Source: Methylibium sp.
GTDB taxonomy: Bacteria > Pseudomonadota > Gammaproteobacteria > Burkholderiales > Burkholderiaceae_C
Direction: 5' to 3'
NCBI RefSeq assembly: GCF_013817345.1
Contig: NZ_JACDCW010000021.1
Span: 1-49,280, forward strand
Length of the DNA: 49,280 bases
The position numbers and the translations under genes are program-made. Under the pieces are notes generated by a model, which was given only the letters and a program-made list of their open reading frames with translations, did no database searches and was not told the DNA's origin. The number at the start of each line of letters is the position of its first letter. Position 1 is the stretch's first letter. Positions 19,169-25,841 of the stretch are shown here, piece by piece.

Positions 19169-20077
19169 ATGAGCAGCACCACATTGGTCGGCATCTTCGA
19201 CGAGTACAGCCAGGCGCAGAAGGCCAGCAAGGAACTCGAGGACGCCGGCATCGCCAAGCAATTCATTCAGGTGAGCGGGGTGCAGTCCGCATCGACACCT
19301 CCGGCTTCGCGGAACAACGAGCCCGAAGAGCACCAGGGTGCGATCAGCCGTTTCTTCTCGAACCTGTTCGGCTCGGACGACGAGCCCGATGCGGCCCATT
19401 ATTCCGAGGCGGTGCGCCGCGGCAATGCCGTGGTGACCGTGAGCGTCGCCGACGAGAAGCGTGTCGACGAGGTCGCCGACATCCTCGAAGACTGCGGCGC
19501 GGTCGATGTCGACGAGCGGGTGGAACAGTGGAAGGCCAGCGGCTACATACCGCCTGCCAGCGCCGGGCCGATGGCCGGCGAAGGCGCCAGCGAAAAGCTC
19601 GACGTGGTCGAGGAAGAGCTCAAGGTCGGCAAGCGAACGGTGCAGGAGGGCGGCGTGCGCGTGCGCCGGCACGTGACCGACAGACCGGTCGAGGAGCAGG
19701 TGTCGCTGCACAGCGAGCGCGCCGACGTCACCCGCACGAAGGTGGACCGCGCGGCCACCGAGGCGGAGATGCAGACGGCTTTCGAGGACAAGAGCCTGGA
19801 GATCCGCGAGACCATCGAAGAGCCGGTGGTGTCGAAGACTGCCCGCGTGGTCGAGGAAGTCAGCGTGGGCAAGAAATCGTCGGACCGCACCGAGACCGTC
19901 AAGGGCAATGTGCGCCGCACCGACGTCGATGTCGAGAAGATCGCCGGCGAATCGTCGCCGCGCCGCCCGGCTCAAAGCGGCATGGCGGGGTCGATGAGCC
20001 GCTACACCGGCCCCGAGCGCCGGATGAACGCCAACCGGGCCTACGCCGGCCAGGAGCGCCGCATGGCGGCGATGTAA
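19169..20077 (+). CDS. YsnF-like general stress protein, DUF2382 (copy 1)
   Basis: A 302-residue soluble protein with two parts. Residues 1-125 form a GSP17M-like module (TLVGIFDEYSQAQKASKEL... DILEDCGAVDVDERVEQW). Residues about 148-270 form a DUF2382/YsnF (AvaK) domain of charged beta repeats (VVEEELKVGKRTVQEGGVRV, EEPVVSKTARVVEEVSVGKK). The C-terminus carries the SRYTGPERR motif. It is a clear paralogue of 31525-32496, including the YTGPERR tail. The family is stress-induced in several bacteria, with no known enzymatic activity. The ATG at 19169 has AAAGGA upstream, and a strong terminator follows at 20115-20150. Confidence 0.85.
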   Translation: MSSTTLVGIFDEYSQAQKASKELEDAGIAKQFIQVSGVQSASTPPASRNNEPEEHQGAISRFFSNLFGSDDEPDAAHYSEAVRRGNAVVTVSVADEKRVDEVADILEDCGAVDVDERVEQWKASGYIPPASAGPMAGEGASEKLDVVEEELKVGKRTVQEGGVRVRRHVTDRPVEEQVSLHSERADVTRTKVDRAATEAEMQTAFEDKSLEIRETIEEPVVSKTARVVEEVSVGKKSSDRTETVKGNVRRTDVDVEKIAGESSPRRPAQSGMAGSMSRYTGPERRMNANRAYAGQERRMAAM

Positions 20078-20114
20078 GACTCTCTCGACAGGGCGTGCCG
20101 TCCCCGTCGTTTTG

Positions 20115-20150
20115 AACGCCTCGCCATCGACCCGGCGAGGCGTTTTCTCT
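20115..20150 (+). terminator. Rho-independent terminator after the YsnF-like gene
   Basis: An 11-bp perfect stem (AACGCCTCGCC / GGCGAGGCGTT) with an 8-base loop, followed by TTTTCTCT. It ends 73 bases after the stop codon at 20077. Confidence 0.88.
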
Positions 20151-20238
20151 CGTGCCGACGCCGGTCAAAAGAAAAGTCGGGATCGTGCTTTGCTTCACCG
20201 GTGATTGGCGCCGTTTGCCGCGCACGAAGGATGCAAGG

Positions 20239-20496
20239 ATGAAGCTCACGAAGTTCGGCTGGACCATGACCACCCTGACGGTCATTGCCTGCAGTGGCGG
20301 TGGCGGCGCCGTCGTTGCGCAGCAGATGGCCGAGCCTGCGTCGGCCCAGGTCGAACGCCTGACCGGCTTTCTCAACGAAGAGCGCACGCGCTTTTTCGCT
20401 CGCCCGGTCGGCCTTGCACTGGCGATGGACGGTGCGCTGCTCGTCTCGGACGACACCAACGGCGTGATCTACCGCATCGCCTACACGACGCCTTGA
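20239..20496 (+). pseudogene. Probable internally deleted sorbosone-dehydrogenase-like gene
   Basis: 85 codons starting ATG-AAG-CTC at 20239. The first 35 residues look like a secretion signal. The last 45 (LTGFLNEERTRFFARPVGLA ... DGALLVSDDTNGVIYRIA) match the C-terminal blade of the full-length sorbosone-dehydrogenase-like lipoprotein at 42778-44286 ([20 protein letters not shown] ... [17 protein letters not shown]). Roughly 400 residues of propeller are absent between them. The simplest reading is a gene with a large in-frame internal deletion; it may still make a short secreted peptide. Confidence 0.6.
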
Positions 20497-20510
20497 ACGG
20501 GAGCGCGCGC

Positions 20511-21686
20511 ATGCCGAGAACGACATTGGGGGAGTTCATCGTCTCCAACATGGAAACGATTCTGGAGGAATGGGAACGGTATGCGGCTGGCATTCCCGAA
20601 GCAGCCGGCATGGACACGCAGACGCTGCGGGACCATGCAGAGCAGATCCTGCAGACCATTGCCCGGGACATGGCCCTCCCGCAAAGCACCGAACAGCAGG
20701 AGGCGAAGTCCAAGGGCCACGGACCGCGGCTGGGCAAAGGCGACACGCCGGCCGAGGAACACGCCGGCGGCCGCCAGCGCGAGGGCTTCGGCTTGATCGA
20801 CCTGGTGTCGGAGTACCGCGCCCTGCGTGCGAGTGTGCTTCGTCTGTGGGCCGAGGAGGTGACCTCCGCCGATCAAGACGCCGTCGACGAGATGACGCGC
20901 TTCAACGAAGCCATCGACCAGCCATTGAGCGAATCCGTGGGCCGCTACTCGGCGCAGCTCGATCGTTCGCGGGAGTTGTTCCTCGGTGTGCTCGGGCACG
21001 ACCTGCGCAATCCGCTCAGTGCGGTGTTGAACGCGGCTCAGTACTTGCAGAACACTATCGATCTCACCGCCGGGCAGTCCAAGAGCGTGGCGGTCATTCT
21101 GCGCAGCGGCCTGCGATTGCGGAGCATGGTGTCGGACCTGCTCGATGTCACGCGAACGCGCCTCGGGCAATCACTGCCGATCGACCGCAAGCAGGTCAAC
21201 CTGAACACGATGTGTCAGGAGATGGTCGAAGAGGCGCAGGCGCATCACCCGGAGCACACGTTGCGTTGGCGCGCAACAGGCGAACTGTCGGGAAGCTGGG
21301 ACGCGGCGCGGCTGGGTCAGATGCTGTCCAACCTTGTCGAGAATGCCATTCGGCATGGCGCGCAGGACAAACCGGTCACGGTGTCGGCGGACGGCGAGGC
21401 AGAGGTTGTGACTCTGTGTGTTCACAACGAAGGCATCCCGATTCCGGAACCGGCCTTGCGCAGGATTTTCGAGCCGCTGACGCAGGAAGAAGAAAGCCCT
21501 GCGGATCATCTGCAAGCCGGTGGACTCGGGCTCGGCCTCTACATCGCCAGGGCGATTGCCGAGGCCCATGGCGGGTCGATCGAGGTGCAGTCCTTGCAGG
21601 ATGCCGGCACCACATTCACCGCACGTCTGCCGCGAAAGAACCCGAGCGGAGAAGGCGGTCGGTCTTCGGGCACGAGCCTCCAGTAG
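20511..21686 (+). CDS. Soluble sensor histidine kinase with RsbRD-type N-terminal domain
   Basis: A 391-residue cytoplasmic kinase with no membrane segments. Residues 1-150 form a helical module (EFIVSNMETILEEWERYA ... FNEAIDQPLSESVGRYS) resembling the RsbRD_N input domain found in stressosome-type proteins. HisKA follows with LGVLGHDLRNPLSAV (phospho-His 163), then an ATPase domain with LSNLVENAIRHG and GGLGLGLYIARAIAEAHGG. There is no receiver domain. The ATG at 20511 lies 14 bases after the upstream remnant's stop, with GGGAG before it. No partner response regulator is adjacent. The input is unknown, but the N-terminal module suggests general-stress signalling. Confidence 0.87.
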   Translation: MPRTTLGEFIVSNMETILEEWERYAAGIPEAAGMDTQTLRDHAEQILQTIARDMALPQSTEQQEAKSKGHGPRLGKGDTPAEEHAGGRQREGFGLIDLVSEYRALRASVLRLWAEEVTSADQDAVDEMTRFNEAIDQPLSESVGRYSAQLDRSRELFLGVLGHDLRNPLSAVLNAAQYLQNTIDLTAGQSKSVAVILRSGLRLRSMVSDLLDVTRTRLGQSLPIDRKQVNLNTMCQEMVEEAQAHHPEHTLRWRATGELSGSWDAARLGQMLSNLVENAIRHGAQDKPVTVSADGEAEVVTLCVHNEGIPIPEPALRRIFEPLTQEEESPADHLQAGGLGLGLYIARAIAEAHGGSIEVQSLQDAGTTFTARLPRKNPSGEGGRSSGTSLQ

Positions 21687-21765
21687 CGTTCAGGGCGTCG
21701 GTCGGGCCAGGTGCCGGCTGGCACGAGAAGGCAGGGTTTTGCGGCGTGCCTACTTCCCGCGTTGT

Positions 21766-21846
21766 CTACAGCACTGCCTGGCGCACAAAAGCGCGAGCCA
21801 TCGGGAAAATCACGTCTCCGAGTCCGCCGGTCTTGGCGAAAGGCAT
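21766..21846 (-). pseudogene. Possible N-terminal remnant of a glycogen synthase (GlgA)
   Basis: A 26-codon frame beginning ATG at 21846, 10 bases after the host-attachment-like gene's stop and preceded by AAGGGA. It contains PFAKTGGLGDVI, very close to the ADP-glucose-binding KTGGLGDV motif that opens glycogen/starch synthases. It ends at a TAG at 21766 and the rest of GlgA is absent. The motif match is short, so this is a tentative reading. Confidence 0.4.
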
Positions 21847-21855
21847 CGCTTCCCT

Positions 21856-22317
21856 TCAGACCGTGGCGTCCCTCGCGGGCGACGGAAACAGGCGCTCTGT
21901 CAGCTCGCGCGGGTTCAGGTGGATGAGGTCCTTGTCCTGCGTCTGGACCACGCAGGACGCCACCTCCGCGCTCAGCGCCTTGCGCAGGCGGCCCAGGAAT
22001 TTCGGCGCCGCCACGACGTGCAACTGCTCGTAGCGCGAGACGCGCCTCGCCTGCGTCAGATGGTCGGCCACCCGGCGCGCGAACAGCTCCGCTTCCTTCT
22101 CCAACTGGCTGTCGCCGGCCGAAGTGGTGGCATTGCCGCCCATGCGCAGGTCATCGCCCCCGCGCCGGCCGTGCGCATCGCGGCTCAGGGCGGCATTGCT
22201 GGCATGTGCGCCGGCGTCGGTCAGCTCGTCGATCGGCTGCAGTTGTGCGCCGTGGGAGGGCAGGGCGAGAAAGCGCGCCCGGCCTTCGTCGGCGACCACG
22301 ACCCAGATGGTGTTCAT
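21856..22317 (-). CDS. Host-attachment-type protein (baeRF family)
   Basis: A 153-residue cytoplasmic protein of the group annotated as protein required for attachment to host cells, a bacterial relative of the archaeal/eukaryotic release-factor fold (baeRF). Visible features are the first strand NTIWVVVADEGRARFL, the middle EKEAELFARRVADHL and the C-terminal LHVVAAPKFLGRLRKAL. The family name comes from one plant-associated bacterium; the molecular role is unknown and does not imply a host here. The ATG at 22317 has GAGGAG 5 bases upstream, which decides it over an upstream start. It lies 31 bases after the broken DUF4142 gene, in the same operon. Confidence 0.8.
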   Translation of the reverse strand: MNTIWVVVADEGRARFLALPSHGAQLQPIDELTDAGAHASNAALSRDAHGRRGGDDLRMGGNATTSAGDSQLEKEAELFARRVADHLTQARRVSRYEQLHVVAAPKFLGRLRKALSAEVASCVVQTQDKDLIHLNPRELTERLFPSPARDATV

Positions 22318-22348
22318 GGCGGCTCCTCGTTTCATTGACGCTTCACTT

Positions 22349-22863
22349 CTACTTGTCGACCGACGCCTTCAACTTCTCGGCCATGCCGAGGTGCTGCTTG
22401 AGCGTGGGCAGGGTCTTGTTGGCGAAGGCTTTCACTTCGGGATCGTTGGCCTGCCGGGCACCTTCTTCAAACAGCTCGATCGTTTCCTGGTGCGCCTCTA
22501 CGCCGATCTGTTCGGCATAGGCTTTATCGAAATCGCGCCCGTCCTGATGGACAGCAGCTTCAACTTTCCCTTTTGCAGAACCGAGGGCTCGCTGGGAACT
22601 TCAATGCCCTTCTTCTTGGCCAATGCCATGAGTTCCTTGCCCGCTTTCGTGTGGTCCGCCACCATCTGTTTCGCGAACGACTTGACCTGCGGGCTGGACG
22701 CTTTCTTCTGCGCGAGCTTGGCGCCTTCCACTTCGACATGGCCGTTCTCTGCCGCTTGTTTCAGGAAGTCGGTTTCGGCATCGGTGAGCGTCTGCGCAGA
22801 CGCGCCGGACACGAAGGCGATGGAGACAGCAAGGCCGGCCACGTAGCTGAAAAGCTTGGACAT
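22349..22863 (-). pseudogene. DUF4142 periplasmic protein, frameshifted
   Basis: Starts at ATG 22863 with a clean signal peptide (SKLFSYVAGLAVSIAFVSGA) and a ferritin-like helical DUF4142 domain (TLTDAETDFLKQAAENGHVE onward). Near 22545 the frame is lost after LLSI; shifting one base restores the rest of the family, from DGRDFDKAYAEQIGVEAHQE to KQHLGMAEKLKASVDK and a TAG at 22349. The span is 515 bases, one short of a multiple of three, as expected for a single missing base. Everything else is intact, so this is either a very recent mutation or a sequencing error. DUF4142 proteins are periplasmic and stress-linked, with unknown chemistry. Confidence 0.85.
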
Positions 22864-22992
22864 GACGGACTCCGGTGTTGGTCGATGAGCCCGCAGGCCA
22901 GCAAACGCCATTCCCCATCGATCGGCAAAGGCGGCCTTGGCAGCGTCTCCTGTACGGGCATTGCATTTGCTCTTTTTGCGGCATCCTGCAGC

Positions 22993-23919
22993 ATGGCAAC
23001 CCTGAAGCCTCCTCCCGATCACTCCAACGCCCGGCTCGCATCCTTGCAGCCGCGGCAGTGGCTGGGCCTGGCCATCGTCTCCGCCGGGATGCTGGTCGCC
23101 TGCTGGTCGCTCTGGCAGCGGCTGGTGGTTCCCGATCCCCGCGTCGGCCAGGCCTTGCTCGGCGGCCTGGTGGCCGCGGGAGCCACGGCCCTGGGGACGC
23201 TGCCGGTGCTGTTGGCGCAGCAGGTTTCCGATCGGGCCCGCGACGCCATGCTCGGTTTCGGCGCGGGCGTCATGCTGGCCGCGTGCGCCTTCTCGCTGGT
23301 CGTTCCCGGGCTGGCCGCAGCCGAATCGCTGGGCGCGGGTCCGTGGCGGGCAGGCAGCACCGTCGGTGCCGGCATCCTGATCGGCGCGGCCTTGTTGCAC
23401 GCGCTCGACCGCTGGCTGCCTCACGAGCATTTCATCAAGGGCCCGGAAGGCTCGACGACGCGCGCCCATGCGATGGCGCTCAAGCGCACCTGGCTGTTCG
23501 TGTTCGCGATCGCGCTGCACAACCTGCCCGAAGGTCTGGCCATCGGCGTGGCCTATGCCGGCACCGACCCGGTGGGCGCCAGTGCCCTGGCCACCGGCAT
23601 CGCGATCCAGGACGTGCCCGAGGGACTGGTCATCGCGGTCGCCCTGCGCAGCGCCGGCTACAGCCGCGGCCTGGCGGTCGGCCTCGGGGCAGCGTCCGGT
23701 CTGGTGGAGCCGGTCGGTGCCGTCCTGGGTGCCGTGGTCGTCGGCATGTCGGCCGGCCTGCTGCCCTGGGGCCTGGCCTTTGCGGCCGGCGCGATGCTCT
23801 GGGTGATCAGCCACGAGATCATTCCGGAGTCGCACCGCCAGGGTCACGAGCGGCTGGCGACCGGCGGGCTGATGCTGGGCTTCGTGCTGATGATGATTCT
23901 CGACACGGCGCTCGGCTGA
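22993..23919 (+). CDS. ZIP-family divalent metal transporter
   Basis: A 308-residue inner-membrane protein with about eight helices that imports Zn2+ or related divalent metals. Signature segments are HNLPEGLAIGVAYAG in helix 4, QDVPEGLVIAVAL in helix 5 and HEIIPESH near the end, which supply the metal-binding His and Glu residues. A short cytoplasmic loop with HEHFIKGPEG lies between helices 3 and 4. ATG at 22993. The photolyase gene starts 22 bases after its stop on the same strand, suggesting co-transcription. Metal specificity cannot be assigned from sequence. Confidence 0.88.
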   Translation: MATLKPPPDHSNARLASLQPRQWLGLAIVSAGMLVACWSLWQRLVVPDPRVGQALLGGLVAAGATALGTLPVLLAQQVSDRARDAMLGFGAGVMLAACAFSLVVPGLAAAESLGAGPWRAGSTVGAGILIGAALLHALDRWLPHEHFIKGPEGSTTRAHAMALKRTWLFVFAIALHNLPEGLAIGVAYAGTDPVGASALATGIAIQDVPEGLVIAVALRSAGYSRGLAVGLGAASGLVEPVGAVLGAVVVGMSAGLLPWGLAFAAGAMLWVISHEIIPESHRQGHERLATGGLMLGFVLMMILDTALG

Positions 23920-23941
23920 GCCGCGTGCCCCCGGCGATGGC

Positions 23942-25666
23942 GTGCCTGACGAAGAACCGGTCCCGGTGACGCGCACCTTCACCCGCGAGCTGGCCGCGCT
24001 CGGTGCCGGTCCTGAAAGCTGGAAAGGGCGGCGCTTCGTGTTCGTGCCCTACGACCAGCTCTCGGGAGAGATCGGCCCGCTCGCGCACGAGCCACCGGCG
24101 CAACTCGGTATCGTGCTCGTCGAGAACCCCTGGAAGGCCGCGCGGCGCCCGTACCACAAGCAAAAGCTTGCCCTGGTGCTCGCCAACCTGCGGCATTTCG
24201 CGCTCGAGCAGGCCCGGCGCGGCGTGGCCGTCGCTCACCTGGTGCACGACGGCCCCTACCGAGATGCGCTGCGGCCGTTCGCCGAGCGCTGCGGGGTGCT
24301 TCGCGTCATGGAGCCGGCCGAGCGCGAGTTGCGCGCCGACTTGGCGCCACTGGTTGCCGCTGGCCTGATGGAGGTGCTGCCGCACGAAGGCTGGCTCACG
24401 ACACGGCTGCAGTTCGAGCGCTCCCAGGGGCGCGCGCCGCCCTGGCGCATGGACGATTTCTATCGCCACGTGCGGCGCGAGCAGGGCGTGCTGATGGAGG
24501 GCACCCGGCCCCGCGGCGGGCGCTGGAGCTTCGACGCGCTCAACCGCAAGCGCTGGCGCGGCAGGCCGCCTGCGCCCACGCCGCCCCGCTTCGAGCCCGA
24601 CGCGATCACGCAGGAGGTCGGTGCGCTGATCGAGCGGCACTTCGCCCACCATCCCGGCACGCTGGACCTGGGCGCTCTGCCCGCGACAGCGGCTGACGCC
24701 GAACGCTTCGCCGACTGGGCGCTCGATGAGTGCCTCGACGCCTTCGGGCCACTCGAGGACGCGATGAGCACGGCGTCGAGCGGCCTCTTCCACACCCGTC
24801 TCTCGCCGCTGCTGAACCTGCACCGGCTGTTGCCGCGCGACCTGCTGCGGCGCGTGCTGGCGGCGCCGATCGCACTGGAGAGCCAGGAAGGCTTCGTGCG
24901 CCAGTTGCTCGGCTGGCGCGAGTACATGCACCACGTGCACGCGTTGACCGATGGCTTTCGCGCCTTGCCCGAGGGACACGAACTCCCGCCGATCGCCGCG
25001 GTGCCGGGCGATGGCGGCTTCGCGCGCTGGAGCGGCTCGCCATGGCAACGCGGCACGGACGTGCCGGATGCCGACGGCGGCGCCTGCCCGTCGGCGCTGA
25101 ACGCCGACACGCCGCTGCCGCCGGCACTGTGGGGCCGGCCTTCGGGCATGGCCTGCCTCGACCACGTGATCGAAGGCGTGTGGCGCGAAGCCTGGAGCCA
25201 CCACATCACGCGGCTGATGATCGTGGCCAACATCGCGACCCTGCTCGACGTGAGCCCGCGCGAGCTGACCGACTGGTTCTGGGTCGCCTACCAGGACGCC
25301 TACGACTGGGTGGTCGAGCCCAACGTGCTGGGCATGGGTAGCTTCGCGATGCGCGATCTGTTCATGACCAAGCCCTACATCTCGGGCGCCGCCTACATCG
25401 ACCGCATGAGCGACTACTGCGGCGGCTGCGCCTTCGACCCCAAGCGCAACTGCCCCATCACGCCGATGTACTGGGCTTTCCTCGAGCGCAAGCGGCCGCT
25501 GCTCGAAGGCAACCCGCGGCTCGAGATGCCGCTGAAGGCCGCTGCCTCTCGCGACGCCCGCACGCGCGCTGCCGACCGGCGGGTGTTCGAGGCCGTGCGT
25601 TCGCTGCTCGTGGCGGGCGAGCGCCTGACGCCGCAAAAGTTGCTGGTTGCCCTGGAGCCGGTGTGA
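23942..25666 (+). CDS. FeS-type cryptochrome/photolyase family protein (PhrB-like)
   Basis: A 574-residue flavoprotein of the FeS-BCP group, whose members repair (6-4) photoproducts with light. The four cluster cysteines fit positions 405 (GMACLDH), 493 and 496 (DYCGGC) and 504 (RNCPIT). The FAD-binding helical region contains LLGWREYMHHVH and HHITRLMIVANIATLL; the C-terminal NVLGMGSFAMRDLFMTKPYISG is diagnostic. It starts with GTG at 23942 (an internal GTG at 23966 is possible). It is some 60 residues longer than usual, mostly from an insertion around 340-395 and the N-terminus. It lies 22 bases behind a metal transporter gene. Repair activity is inferred from family. Confidence 0.92.
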   Translation: MPDEEPVPVTRTFTRELAALGAGPESWKGRRFVFVPYDQLSGEIGPLAHEPPAQLGIVLVENPWKAARRPYHKQKLALVLANLRHFALEQARRGVAVAHLVHDGPYRDALRPFAERCGVLRVMEPAERELRADLAPLVAAGLMEVLPHEGWLTTRLQFERSQGRAPPWRMDDFYRHVRREQGVLMEGTRPRGGRWSFDALNRKRWRGRPPAPTPPRFEPDAITQEVGALIERHFAHHPGTLDLGALPATAADAERFADWALDECLDAFGPLEDAMSTASSGLFHTRLSPLLNLHRLLPRDLLRRVLAAPIALESQEGFVRQLLGWREYMHHVHALTDGFRALPEGHELPPIAAVPGDGGFARWSGSPWQRGTDVPDADGGACPSALNADTPLPPALWGRPSGMACLDHVIEGVWREAWSHHITRLMIVANIATLLDVSPRELTDWFWVAYQDAYDWVVEPNVLGMGSFAMRDLFMTKPYISGAAYIDRMSDYCGGCAFDPKRNCPITPMYWAFLERKRPLLEGNPRLEMPLKAAASRDARTRAADRRVFEAVRSLLVAGERLTPQKLLVALEPV

Positions 25667-25841
25667 GCCGCGGGGCACGCCGCGGCACGGCAAGAGCGTC
25701 GTTGGGCGACAGTGCTGGTGCCGGCCCGACCGAAGTTGCAGAATCCTCGAACGATCCTGCGTGGCAGCCGGGAGAAGCCGTCGCGTCCTGCAGGCAACGC
25801 GCTGCCGCTCATGCCGCGCCATCAGCGATGGAGAGCAGTGA

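Noticed and set aside
21856-22317. Phage or host-association locus suggested by the host-attachment family name
   Set aside because: The name comes from one study organism; no phage, secretion or adhesion genes are nearby, and the fold is a release-factor relative.
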